A DNA stretch of 64,000 bases. Origin: Candidatus Aminicenantota bacterium. Its GTDB lineage: Bacteria > Acidobacteriota > Aminicenantia > Aminicenantales > Saccharicenantaceae. Below the pieces are notes generated by a model. The model saw only the letters and a list, made by a program, of their open reading frames with translations. It searched no databases and was not told the DNA's origin. Of this stretch, positions 44,027-53,138 are shown piece by piece; the stretch's first letter is position 1; each line of letters begins with the position of its first letter. Where the stretch lies: positions 62,001 to 126,000 of the forward strand of contig JACIYJ010000004.1 in NCBI GenBank assembly GCA_014360015.1, in the 5' to 3' direction. The position numbers and the translations under genes were made by a program.

Positions 44027-46429
44027 CTAAAAATTAAACTCCATTTCTTCCATCAACTGGAGAAAAACCCGGACTACCTGGGGGTCAAAATGTTTCCCGG
44101 CCTGTTCTTTAATATAATTAAGTGCGTCTTCCCTGGACCAAGCCTTTCGATAGGGACGCTCACTGGTTAAAGCATCATAGACGTCAGCCACAGCGAAAAT
44201 CCTGGCCGGGAGAGGGATCTGTTCGCCTTTAAGGCCATACGGGTAGCCCGAGCCATCCCATTTTTCATGATGGTATAGAGGAATATCGAGGGCCGGGCGA
44301 AGATAGGCAATGGATGAGAGCATGTCAAAAGCATATTGAGGATGGAGCCGCATTATCTTCCATTCCTCTTCGTTCAAAGCCCCTGGCTTCAGAAGAATGC
44401 TATCCGGGATTCCCATTTTCCCTATATCATGAAGCAGGGCTCCCCGGCGGATAAGAACAAGTTCATTTTCGGGAAGATCCATTTCCCTGGCTATTCTAAG
44501 TGTAATTTCAGTCACGCGCTGGCTATGTCCTTCTGTTTCACGATCGCGGAGGTCAAGAGCCCTGGACCAGCCCTCGATGGTAGAGTCATAGGCTTGAATA
44601 AGTTCAGCGTTGGCCCGCTCCAGATTATAAAAAAGCTGGCTGCTGTCGACGGCAATCGCCGCTTGGGCAGCTAAGGCTTCTAGAAATTCAATCCATTCCG
44701 AATCGGACATTAAAGGAGAGCGGTTGAAAATCTCTAGAACCCCTAAGAGGCGACCTTTGGCCACCATAGGAACAACCACATAGCTCGTAAATTCTTCTTC
44801 CCGCAAAAGCTCAGTTCGAACAAATTTTTCCTTTTCTTCTTTTAAATTAAGAATTTTTATGGTCCGCCTTTCAAGGGCAGCCCGGCCAGCATGCCCTTCT
44901 CCTAAGCGAAGACGGGAGCGCTCAATAGCTCGCGAGCGGAAACCTCGGGCAGCACCAAACTCTAAAATCTGGGTATTGGGATTAAGCAATAAAACCGAGG
45001 CCGCATCAACACCCAACTTTTCCTTAACCTGGTCAAGGAGAATGCTTAAGGCGACACGGGGATCAAAACTACCTATGATGGCGATGTCTATCTCCCGGAG
45101 AGCCTGGAGGCGATCCAGTCGAAACTGAGCTTCTTTATAAAGACGAGCATTTTCTAAGGCTGCTGCTGCCATATGGGCGAAAGCTTGAAGCAAGTCCAGG
45201 CGCTCAGGAGAGAAAAAACCAGGTTGGTCGCTGTAGAGGTTTAAAGCGCCAAAGGTTTTCCCTCGACTGATAAGAGGGAAGGCCGCGCTTGAGCGAAACC
45301 CGGCTTTTAGAGCTAATTGGCGCCAGGGTGTTAGACGATGGTCAGCTGCAAAATCAGCAGTAATCTGAGGCAGGCCGGAGCGCACAGCCCGGCCGGTAGG
45401 GCCCTGTCCTTCGGGCGTATTATCCCAGCGAACGGTAATTTCCTTAGGGTAGTTTATGTTATCAGGAAATTGGGCAACAAGGCTGATGCGGCCATCATCT
45501 TCAGCCTTACCCAGCCAGGCCAGTTTGAGCTTAAAAATCTCGACACAGGCGCGAACAACTTCCTCAGCCACGGTCTCCGGCTCAAGACTGTGAGCCAGCT
45601 TCTGTGTGCCTTCATAAAGAGAAGAGAGGATTTGTAGCTGATGTTTGATCTTGTCTTCAGCTCGCTTGCGATCGGAAATGTCTCGATAAAGCCAGAGATG
45701 CCCTAAAAAATCGCCATTTCTGAAAAGAGGAACATAATCGCTTTCAAGCACCCGGCCATCATTCAGTTGGAGCTCTTCCCCCTTCATTGGTTGTCGTGAG
45801 GCCACAAGATTCTCAATCCGGTCGATGAACTTCTGAGAGTCAGAGAAAAAGGAGCTTATCAAACGATCAGTCTCGCGGCCATCTTTCCCTATCCAGGAAA
45901 TTGGCTGATCGCTGAGGCCAAAAAGAGCGGTCAAAGCCGGGTTTACATAGCGGATTCGGCGCTGTGAGTCTTCAAAAAGAATTCCTACAGATAGATTCTC
46001 CATTAAGGTCTGGAAATGGATGAGTAAATCTTTCAGTTCTTCCTCTGCCTTTTTTCTTTGGCTTATGTCGGAGAGAGAGCCAACGATTTCAACGGGTTTT
46101 CCGCTTTCGTCGCAAATAAGATGACTTATAAACCGAAGCCAGATTATCGAGCCATCTTTTCGCAGGAAACGAAATTCGTTATCTGAAAAGCCCTGTGACA
46201 GGAGAGCAGATCTTAGAGCTAAAATCCTTGGTGAATCTTCGGGGTGAAGATTCTTTTCCCACCAGCCAGGAAGAAGAGCCTCCTCCACCGTATAGCCAAG
46301 AATGGTTTCTATGTTAGGGCTTATCCAGTTTAATTTGAGTTTGCCCTCTTCGATTCTCAAATGGACAAGAATCGCCGGGCTGGTTTTGATAATATTAAGC
46401 AGGTTGGAATAAAATTCATCGGAATTCAT
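44027..46429 (-). CDS. PAS-PAS-GAF-GAF-HD-GYP cyclic-di-GMP phosphodiesterase
   Basis: An 800-residue cytosolic sensor. A PAS domain with PAC motif (EFRFLRKDGSIIWLRFISHL) spans about residues 5-125. A second PAS covers about 135-255. Two GAF domains follow (about 275-430 and 440-590). A C-terminal HD-GYP hydrolase has LLHDIGKMGIPDSILLKPG and HHEKWDGSGYPYGLKGEQIP intact. HD-GYP proteins break down cyclic di-GMP to GMP. It lies next to the GGDEF gene in the same direction, suggesting opposing enzymes of one circuit. A (GT)8-G11 tract lies about 85-115 bp upstream of the start. Confidence 0.92.
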   Translation of the reverse strand: MNSDEFYSNLLNIIKTSPAILVHLRIEEGKLKLNWISPNIETILGYTVEEALLPGWWEKNLHPEDSPRILALRSALLSQGFSDNEFRFLRKDGSIIWLRFISHLICDESGKPVEIVGSLSDISQRKKAEEELKDLLIHFQTLMENLSVGILFEDSQRRIRYVNPALTALFGLSDQPISWIGKDGRETDRLISSFFSDSQKFIDRIENLVASRQPMKGEELQLNDGRVLESDYVPLFRNGDFLGHLWLYRDISDRKRAEDKIKHQLQILSSLYEGTQKLAHSLEPETVAEEVVRACVEIFKLKLAWLGKAEDDGRISLVAQFPDNINYPKEITVRWDNTPEGQGPTGRAVRSGLPQITADFAADHRLTPWRQLALKAGFRSSAAFPLISRGKTFGALNLYSDQPGFFSPERLDLLQAFAHMAAAALENARLYKEAQFRLDRLQALREIDIAIIGSFDPRVALSILLDQVKEKLGVDAASVLLLNPNTQILEFGAARGFRSRAIERSRLRLGEGHAGRAALERRTIKILNLKEEKEKFVRTELLREEEFTSYVVVPMVAKGRLLGVLEIFNRSPLMSDSEWIEFLEALAAQAAIAVDSSQLFYNLERANAELIQAYDSTIEGWSRALDLRDRETEGHSQRVTEITLRIAREMDLPENELVLIRRGALLHDIGKMGIPDSILLKPGALNEEEWKIMRLHPQYAFDMLSSIAYLRPALDIPLYHHEKWDGSGYPYGLKGEQIPLPARIFAVADVYDALTSERPYRKAWSREDALNYIKEQAGKHFDPQVVRVFLQLMEEMEFNF

Positions 46430-46512
46430 TCGAGTTTCCCTTTAGCTAAAAATAATTGATTTCTTTTATTTGGAAGTAAGGAACGTAAAGCAATATTCTT
46501 GTTTTTAAGCTG

Positions 46513-46539
46513 GTGTGTGTGTGTGTGTGGGGGGGGGGG
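46513..46539. repeat. (GT)8 G11 simple-sequence tract upstream of the HD-GYP gene
   Basis: Eight GT units (46513-46528) are followed by 11 G (46529-46539). The tract is 84-110 bp upstream of the start codon, where length changes can alter promoter spacing. Confidence 0.9.
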
Positions 46540-46720
46540 ATGAGGGGCTGGCCTCGTTCATTTTTTTAAACCATGAAGGAGATATTATTATTTGGTATTT
46601 CTTTTAACCAATAGACTATTTCTTGTGGACCAGAAAAAGTCATTTCTGGCAAATTGAGATTTTTATTTTACTTAAAATATTAATTTCCGTCAATATCCCG
46701 GAGGCTCATTCGTCAAACGC

Positions 46721-46805
46721 GAAAACTGGTGACGTCCTACACGTTTCCTATTTTTCCCCAATAGAGATGTAAAAACGGGGGACGTCCTACGCATTTCCTG
46801 ATTTC
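46721..46805. repeat. Two class II repeats in tandem
   Basis: Units GGTGAC-GTCCTACACG-TTTCCTATTTTT (about 46721-46755) and GGGGAC-GTCCTACGCA-TTTCCTGATTT (about 46771-46805) in the same direction, 50 bp apart. Confidence 0.8.
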
Positions 46806-46819
46806 TCCCGCGAAAAACT

Positions 46820-47197
46820 GGGGACACAATCTATATTTCCTATTTTCTCAGGAATATGAATGCCTAAAACACACATCTGAATTTCGTCTTATTCTTTAAT
46901 TCTCCCTTATTTTTAATTTTCATCTTTTCCAGTCTTTTAGTCTTTTCCCCATTTCGCCAAATATAAATACATATGGGTAAAATTAAAAAATAAAGGCCGA
47001 GTTATTATTTTCGCTAATTATAGCCTCTTACTTTTCTACGGTTCTGTCTTTAAACAGTTCCCGTACTAAATTCTTCGGCCGTAAAGGAAATTAAGGGGAA
47101 AAGATTGAGCAACGATTGATGAGGCATAATTTGTTCAGGGCTGTTTTAAAAAATTTGAAATAAGTATGAAAAAACCGGAAATATAGTTTGTGTCCCC
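46820..47197. mobile_element. MITE-like element, copy A (378 bp)
   Basis: The left end GGGGACACAATCTATATTTC plus C and the right end, read on the minus strand, GGGGACACAAACTATATTTC plus C match at 20 of 21 positions. The interior has no open frame. It contains AAAATTAAAAAATAA-GGCCGAGTTATT, GTCTTTAAACAGTTCCCGTAC and GGGGAAAAGATTGAGCAACG, all found again in copy B on the other side of glmS. No coding capacity, so movement would need an enzyme from elsewhere. Confidence 0.8.
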
Positions 47198-47309
47198 TTT
47201 TTCATGCAACCATAAAACCACCAATGCCTACACTGAGGGAGCTCACACCAAAATGAAATTAATCAAAAGACTAAGCTACGGGTACAGAAATGTTGAGGTC
47301 TACATCAAA

Positions 47310-47612
47310 AAAGTCCTCTGTCCCTATTTTTGTTTTCATAACCTACTGATAATAAAAAAGATATTTTTAAGGGACAGATGATCCTGTCCCCAGTTTATAA
47401 ATATTTTATTATAAATAACTTAAAAATGGGACAAAAGGAAACGAGGTTAACGTCCTCTTTTTAATCCGGGGACAGAAGTACACATCGGCGATTTCATCGT
47501 CCCCGATTTCAAGATTTTATAATTTGACGATCATCTCCAATGTGATGAAGAGGGACAGAGTATCACGTCCCCTTAAAAAAAATAGGAAATATGTAGGACG
47601 TCCCGCGTTTTT
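47310..47612. repeat. Degenerate composite and class I/II repeats downstream of glmS
   Basis: A worn version of the composite seen at 19-178 (CCTCTGTCCCTATTTTTG, then TTCATAACCTACTGATAATA, then GGGACAGATGATCCTGTCCC at about 47371-47391). It is followed by GGGACAGAGTATCACGTCCC (47552-47572) and a reverse class II unit (47577-47612). The last ends about 15 bp before the glmS stop codon (minus strand). Confidence 0.7.
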
Positions 47613-47627
47613 GTCCCGCGTTTTTGC

Positions 47628-49457
47628 TCACTCAACAGTGACACTTTTGGCTAAATTGCGGGGCTGGTCAACATCAGTGCCCTTCAGATCGGCCACAAAG
47701 TAGGCAAAAAGCTGAAGCGGCACGGTGTTGACGAAGGGCTGAAAGTACTCGCTGACATCTTCAACTTCCAGGGCGTAATCGAGAAGAGCCGCAGTCTCGG
47801 TGTCTCCCCTGCTGATAAGGCCTACGATGATCCCGCCGCGGGACTTAGCTTCAAGCAGATTGGAGATAATTTTTTTGAGCTGGCTTCCGCGGTTGGCCAG
47901 AGCCATAACCGGAACCTGCTCATCAATGAGGGCAATGGGCCCGTGCTTCATCTCGCCGGCCGGATAACCTTCAGCATGGATGTATGAAATTTCCTTCAGC
48001 TTGAGCGCACCCTCCAGAGCCACAGGATAATTGATGCCGCGGCCCATATAAATAAAATCATGAGCGTGGATAAAACGGGCCGCCAGTTGCTTAATGGTAT
48101 CTTCGGCTGCCAGCTGTTTTTCAATGAGTTTCGGCAGGTGGTAAATCTGTTCTATGTAAGAGGTAAGGTCAGAAGTTGTAAGTCGACCTCTGTCGGTAGC
48201 AAAATATAGGGCGAGAAGCAGCAGGACTTCAACCTGGGCGATGAAGGCTTTAGTCGAGGCAACGCCGATTTCCAGGCCGGCTCGGGTGTAGATAACGTGT
48301 TCAGCTGCCCGGGCAATTGACGAATCCATTACATTGCAGATGGCCAGGGTTTTAACCCCGCGGGCCCGAACTTCTTTGAGCGCAGCCAGAGTGTCGGCCG
48401 TCTCGCCGGATTGCGAGATGAAGATGGCTAGGTCATCAGGCAGGAGGACAGAGCGGCGATACCTGAATTCGCTGGCGTACTCAACTACGGTTGGCAGGCC
48501 GGCAATTTCTTCAAAATAATGCCGGCCGATTAAACCGGCATGATATGAGGTTCCGCAGGCTATAATCAGCAGCCGGTTGACTTGGTCGCAATGGAAATTG
48601 GATCCCAACTCATCAAAGACAATGCGAGGCGGTTCCCGTTTGATGCGGCCGAGAAATGTGTCAGTAAAAATTTTTGGCGTCTCAAATATTTCCTTATGCA
48701 TGAAATGCTTGTGACCGGCTTTTTCGGCCGATTGCAGGCTGAGAGTTACAGTTTGCGGTGGCGAAGAAATGGGCTGGCCGGTTCGCAGGTCGAAAAGCTC
48801 TACCCGGTCGCGGTAGATACGGGCAATTTCAAATTCCTTCATAGTGATGATGGAACGCGTGAAAGGAAGAAGCGCTGGAATATCGGAAGCTACGAAATTT
48901 TCTCCCTGTCCGAGCCCGATGATTAGCGGCGAAAAATTTTTGGCTACGACAAAGTATTCAGGGTGTCTTTGACTGATAACGGCAATGGCGTATGAGCCTT
49001 CAACGGCCGTGAGAGCCCGGCGCACCGCCTCAAAGAGGTCGGAAGTTTTCTCGAGCTCGAGATCGATGAGATGAGAGATAATCTCCGTATCAGTCTCGGA
49101 GGCAAATGTCCGCCCTCGGGAAAGGAGCTGGGCTTTGAGTTCGGCATAATTTTCTATGATGCCATTGTGGACCACCGCTACGCCGTTAACCAAGTGGGGA
49201 TGGGCATTATTTTCGGAGGGACGGCCGTGAGTGGCCCAGCGGGTGTGGCCGATGCCGAAAGTGCCTTCAAGATTGGCAGAGGCGGCCAGCTGGACGAGCG
49301 TTGAGATTTTCCCTACAGTCCGGAGGACTTTAAGGCCTGAAGGGGTGTGGATAGCCAGACCGGCCGAGTCATAACCCCGATATTCTAAGCGGCGCAGACC
49401 CTCAAGCAGAATAGGCACAGCTTGCTGCTGACCGATGTAGCCAACAATACCGCACAT
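47628..49457 (-). CDS. glmS: Glutamine-fructose-6-phosphate aminotransferase (isomerising)
   Basis: A 609-residue full-length GlmS. The N-terminal glutaminase begins MCGIVGYIGQQQAV with C2 as nucleophile. Two SIS domains (FISQSGETADTLAAL in the first) bind the sugar phosphate, and the C-terminus ends LAKSVTVE as in the family. It makes glucosamine-6-phosphate, the entry to UDP-GlcNAc, and so feeds peptidoglycan, lipid A and the amino-sugar pathways of the polysaccharide island. No glmS ribozyme was recognised upstream. The gene is bracketed by two copies of one MITE-like element. Confidence 0.95.
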   Translation of the reverse strand: MCGIVGYIGQQQAVPILLEGLRRLEYRGYDSAGLAIHTPSGLKVLRTVGKISTLVQLAASANLEGTFGIGHTRWATHGRPSENNAHPHLVNGVAVVHNGIIENYAELKAQLLSRGRTFASETDTEIISHLIDLELEKTSDLFEAVRRALTAVEGSYAIAVISQRHPEYFVVAKNFSPLIIGLGQGENFVASDIPALLPFTRSIITMKEFEIARIYRDRVELFDLRTGQPISSPPQTVTLSLQSAEKAGHKHFMHKEIFETPKIFTDTFLGRIKREPPRIVFDELGSNFHCDQVNRLLIIACGTSYHAGLIGRHYFEEIAGLPTVVEYASEFRYRRSVLLPDDLAIFISQSGETADTLAALKEVRARGVKTLAICNVMDSSIARAAEHVIYTRAGLEIGVASTKAFIAQVEVLLLLALYFATDRGRLTTSDLTSYIEQIYHLPKLIEKQLAAEDTIKQLAARFIHAHDFIYMGRGINYPVALEGALKLKEISYIHAEGYPAGEMKHGPIALIDEQVPVMALANRGSQLKKIISNLLEAKSRGGIIVGLISRGDTETAALLDYALEVEDVSEYFQPFVNTVPLQLFAYFVADLKGTDVDQPRNLAKSVTVE

Positions 49458-49506
49458 ATCTGTTCCCTTTTTTAAGGTAGCTTCATTTTAACATAAAAAA
49501 TGAAAA

Positions 49507-49543
49507 TGAAAAACGGGGGACGCCCTACGCGTTTCCTATTTTT
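49507..49543 (+). repeat. Class II repeat upstream of glmS
   Basis: GGGGGAC-GCCCTACGCG-TTTCCTATTTTT, about 50 bp from the glmS start codon, so it lies in or near the promoter region. Confidence 0.8.
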
Positions 49544-49612
49544 CCCCGAGAGAAATGGAAAATTTGGGGACACCTTAAAAACTGGGGCCAAAAAACTGGA
49601 GCCATAAAAACT

Positions 49613-50050
49613 GGGGCCACAATTTATATTTATTTCCTATTTTCCCAGGAAAATAATTGACCAAAACACTCAGCTGAATTTCATCTCCGTCATCTATTCT
49701 CCCTGACCTTGAATTTCCATCTCACCCCAGTCTTTTTGCCTTTCCCCTCTCGCCAAATACATAACAGAATTGGAATAGGAAAAATTAAAAAATAAGGGCC
49801 GAGTTATTTTCTTTAACCAATTATAACCTCTTACCTTTCTATGGCACTGCTCTGCTTCCCAAGACACCGTTCTAAGGCGCTGTCTTTAAACAGTTCCCGT
49901 ACGAAATTCTTCGGCGGTAAAGGAAATCAAGGGGAAAAGATTGAGCAACGATTGATGAGGCTTATTTGCTCAGAACCTCTTTATTTTCAGAGCTTCCATA
50001 AAAAATCTCATATAAACTTGTAAAAAACCGGAAATATAGTTTGTGTTCCC
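49613..50050. mobile_element. MITE-like element, copy B (about 438 bp)
   Basis: The same element as 46820-47197 in the same orientation. The left end is worn (GGGGCCACAATTTATATTTA), and the right end reads GGAAATATAGTTTGTGTTCC plus C. It differs from copy A by scattered changes and an insertion of about 34 bp (GCACTGCTCTGCTTCCC...GTTCTAAGGC) before GCTGTCTTTAAACAGTTCCC. No coding capacity. Confidence 0.75.
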
Positions 50051-50106
50051 TTTTTCATGTGTGTCCCCTTTTTCATGGTGTCCCTAATTTTCTATCATCC
50101 TCCCCA

Positions 50107-50142
50107 AGAAAATAAGGAAACGTGTAGGGCGTCACCGTTTTT
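50107..50142 (-). repeat. Class II repeat upstream of the TonB receptor
   Basis: AAATAAGGAAACGTGTAGGG-CGTCACCG followed by a T run; reverse class II unit. A GTGTCCCC/TGTTCCC cluster lies just left of it. Confidence 0.75.
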
Positions 50143-50224
50143 TTCCCTTTGAAAGAAAAGGATTGCTTGGGACGTCAAAAATTATAAAATGAAATATATT
50201 TTATACAGAGGAGTTATAAATAAA

Positions 50225-52687
50225 ATGATAGCTTTCAAAAAAACTTCTCAGTTAAGTCGGTTTTTAGTTTTTCCAGTTTCAAATATTTACGCTACCTTTG
50301 CCCTTTTAGCAATAGCTTTAATCTCTTGGCTATTTCTAACGGGGCAAGTTCTGGCTTCTCCTCTAACCTCCTATCCTGCCGATAAAATTCAGGCAACCCA
50401 CGGCCCAAATGCCTCAGTTGATATCACCGATGATAGTATCACTCTCGACTCCGACCAAGGCAGTAGCAAGCCCAATCAATCCGTTCAGACAGGACAGTCA
50501 GATCAGCCATCGGAAAATTCCGGCCAACCTAACAAGAAAATGAAAGCCCCTACCAGCGCAGAAAGCGGCGACGCCCAAAAAGAAAACTCGGGAAAAGAAT
50601 CTGTCGCCCTCTGCAACCCCTCCACCAGCACTCAAGCTTCTCCAGCCTCACAAGCTTCTGAAGAAAAAGAAGAAAAAAAGCAGGTAGTTGAGCAATATGA
50701 AATTTTAGTTACGGCCCCCCGAGTGGAAATTCCTCTCAAGCAGAATCCTGCCGCTACTTCCGTGGTAGAACCCTCGGTGCTAAAAAACATGCCCCGCACC
50801 ATTGCTATCGATGAAGTGATGAAGCTTGTTCCGGGAGTCAAGGTTGATAATCAGGCTGATGGCGAGCGCGTGCACATTTCGATTCGGGGTGAAGGTATTC
50901 TGACCGAGCGCTGCACTCGTGGCATCCGCGCCATGGTTGACGGCATTCCGCTAAATGACCCCTCCGGTTATATTTCCGATTTCTACGATGTTGACTGGAG
51001 CACAGTGCGCCGGATTGAGGTGCTTCGCGGGCCGGCCGCGGCCTTTTATGGCAGCAGCTCTTCAGGCGGCATCATCAACATTTTTACTAAGGACGGTGGA
51101 ACCGAGCCTTTTTCCGGTGGCGCCAGCCTCATTCGTGGTGCTTATGGCTTGAAGAAGGGTCAGGCCGAAATGAGCGGAACCGTTGGTAAGATGAATTATT
51201 ACCTCACCGGCTCAGTGCTTAGCGGCGACGGTTATCGCCAGCACTCGGCCTACAATGCTGATAACCTCTGGAGTAAGTTCAATTTCACCCTGACTCCGAA
51301 GGTGAAGATTACGGCGGTGCTGGGCTGGACCAATTTCTTCAATCAGAATCCGGAGGGCTTGAACTTAGCTTGGTTTATGGACGACGTGAAGAGGCTACGG
51401 CGCCTGGCTAATCCAGATTCTTATACCTATAACGAATATCAAAAGACCAAGAGGCTCACCAGCGGAGTAACGGCTTCTGTCGGGTTGAGCGATAACCTCG
51501 ATATGAATGTAACGGCCTATTACCGGCACACTAATTATCGGGAGGCAGTGCCGTCGTCGGTAATTCATCGAGCGATGGATACGCCGGGGTTGAGCTGGCA
51601 GTTAAATCACCGGGCTGCTCTGGGCCAGGTGAAAAATTACTTGAGCTTTGGCTTTGACTATGCCTATCAGACAATGGACGAATACAAGCATCCTAATCTG
51701 GGCAATGCGGTCGAAGGACCGGACTTTTTGGCTGACCAGAATATGTATCAGACCGGCGTGGGCGCTTTTGTGCTCGATAGAGTGGAGCTCAGCCCGCAGT
51801 GGGGTGTATCGGGAATTGTGAGGTATGACCGGGTCACCAACAGGCTGGCCGACCATCTGCAGGCTGGCGGCGTTGATCTATCAGGAAAGGTGGCTTACGA
51901 GCGCGTAACCGGCCGAGTGGGCGTGACCTGGAATCCGAAGAGCAATTTTGGGCTTTATGCCAGCTGGGGAACGGGATTTTTGCCGCCAGGAACTGAAGAA
52001 TTGGTGAACAATCCCTATGCTTATGGCGGGTATAACACGCATTTACTGGCGGCAACGTCTATGGGCGAAGAGATTGGAGCTCGCGGGACGATTGGCAGCA
52101 AGCTGAGTTATGATGTGGCCCTTTTCCATATGGACACGAAGAATGATTTCGGACGGTACAGAATTGCCAGTCGGCCGCTGGAAACTTTTTACGGGAATGT
52201 GGGCTCGACGCGGCGCAATGGAATGGAGACAGCGGTCAACTGGTTTCCGATAGAGAATTTCACGCTGCAGGTGGCTTATACCTATTATAATTTTAAATAC
52301 AAGACCGTGGATACGCTGACGGGAGAGACGCTGCACGGGACCTGGGTGCCGAATATTCCGCAGCATCAGCTGTATGCCGATGGCGAATATAGAGTGACGA
52401 AAAACCTGAGGGTGGGCGCGGCGGTGGAGCATGTCAGCTCCTGGTACATTGATTCGACCAACAGGATTTTGGCCAACGGCTACGGCAAAACTGATCCGTA
52501 TACGTTAGTGCATGTAAGGGCTGGATACAGGTTCGAATGGCACGGAACGCCGTTTGAGATGATGCTGGCGGGACGAAATATTTTCAATGTGCTGTATTAT
52601 GGGTTTACCGAGCCTGACCCGGATGGAAATTCCTATCAGCCAGCACCGACTGCCGAGTGGTCGCTGGTTGTGCGCCTCGGCTTTTAA
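50225..52687 (+). CDS. TonB-dependent outer-membrane receptor
   Basis: About 820 residues. The start at 50225 is preferred over the in-frame ATG at 50189 because GAGGAG lies 11 nt before it. A signal/anchor segment (about residues 10-45) is followed by a low-complexity Ser/Gln/Asn/Glu linker of about 110 residues. A plug domain begins near EQYEILVTAPRVE (SAAFYGSSSSGGIINIFTK region is conserved), and a 22-strand-type barrel ends in VVRLGF with the terminal Phe used for outer-membrane insertion. It would import a siderophore, cobalamin, metal or glycan in a TonB-driven way; the ligand is not evident. Confidence 0.9.
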   Translation: MIAFKKTSQLSRFLVFPVSNIYATFALLAIALISWLFLTGQVLASPLTSYPADKIQATHGPNASVDITDDSITLDSDQGSSKPNQSVQTGQSDQPSENSGQPNKKMKAPTSAESGDAQKENSGKESVALCNPSTSTQASPASQASEEKEEKKQVVEQYEILVTAPRVEIPLKQNPAATSVVEPSVLKNMPRTIAIDEVMKLVPGVKVDNQADGERVHISIRGEGILTERCTRGIRAMVDGIPLNDPSGYISDFYDVDWSTVRRIEVLRGPAAAFYGSSSSGGIINIFTKDGGTEPFSGGASLIRGAYGLKKGQAEMSGTVGKMNYYLTGSVLSGDGYRQHSAYNADNLWSKFNFTLTPKVKITAVLGWTNFFNQNPEGLNLAWFMDDVKRLRRLANPDSYTYNEYQKTKRLTSGVTASVGLSDNLDMNVTAYYRHTNYREAVPSSVIHRAMDTPGLSWQLNHRAALGQVKNYLSFGFDYAYQTMDEYKHPNLGNAVEGPDFLADQNMYQTGVGAFVLDRVELSPQWGVSGIVRYDRVTNRLADHLQAGGVDLSGKVAYERVTGRVGVTWNPKSNFGLYASWGTGFLPPGTEELVNNPYAYGGYNTHLLAATSMGEEIGARGTIGSKLSYDVALFHMDTKNDFGRYRIASRPLETFYGNVGSTRRNGMETAVNWFPIENFTLQVAYTYYNFKYKTVDTLTGETLHGTWVPNIPQHQLYADGEYRVTKNLRVGAAVEHVSSWYIDSTNRILANGYGKTDPYTLVHVRAGYRFEWHGTPFEMMLAGRNIFNVLYYGFTEPDPDGNSYQPAPTAEWSLVVRLGF

Positions 52688-53138
52688 AAACGGTGACGCC
52701 CTACGCGTTTCCTTATTTCTCCCAAGAAAATTAAAAATAGAGTGACGCCCTACGGGTTTCCTGATTTCAGAGGATGAGTCAAATAAAAAAGGGACGACAC
52801 CATAAAACGCGGGACACGCTACATATTTACCTAATTTCTGGGCCGGCAATTAAAGCGGGACACATTATATTTTTACTTTTCATCGTCCATCAGGCTTTTT
52901 TAAAGCATACCACAAAAAAATTGGGAAATGTGTAGTGTGTCACCCTTTTTTAGCAATCCAAGGAAAAATCCTCTGGCTCTGGAATAGCCGAGATAACTTG
53001 AATAACTCAAATAACGGCAGATAAAGCCAGGAATAAACACATTTCTTCTTTAAAAGCGTAAAATAATTAACAAGGAAGAAAGTGTTTAAAATTGTGTCAA
53101 AATTAATAGGAAAACATAAAAATTGGAGGAAGGGAAAA
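52688..53138. repeat. Repeat-filled intergenic region after the TonB receptor
   Basis: Three forward class II-like units (52685-52720 GGTGAC-GCCCTACGCG-TTTCC; 52735-52768; 52803-52840 GGGACA-CGCTACATAT-TTACC) and one reverse unit (52912-52951, GGGAAATGTGTAGTGTGTCACC). The first overlaps the receptor's stop codon (TAA then AAACGGTGAC). Nothing else recognised before the next gene. Confidence 0.75.

Noticed and set aside
47225..47310. Cyclic-di-GMP (GEMM-like) riboswitch suggested by AAGCTACGGG and a GAAA loop near two cyclic-di-GMP genes
   Set aside because: The closing stem and the tetraloop receptor pairings could not be built, and no gene follows on that strand for about 3 kb. Resemblance is limited to short words.
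49458..50050. glmS ribozyme upstream of glmS
   Set aside because: The conserved AGCGCC-type core could not be found on the minus strand, and the structured-looking sequence here is duplicated downstream of the gene, which fits a mobile element better.
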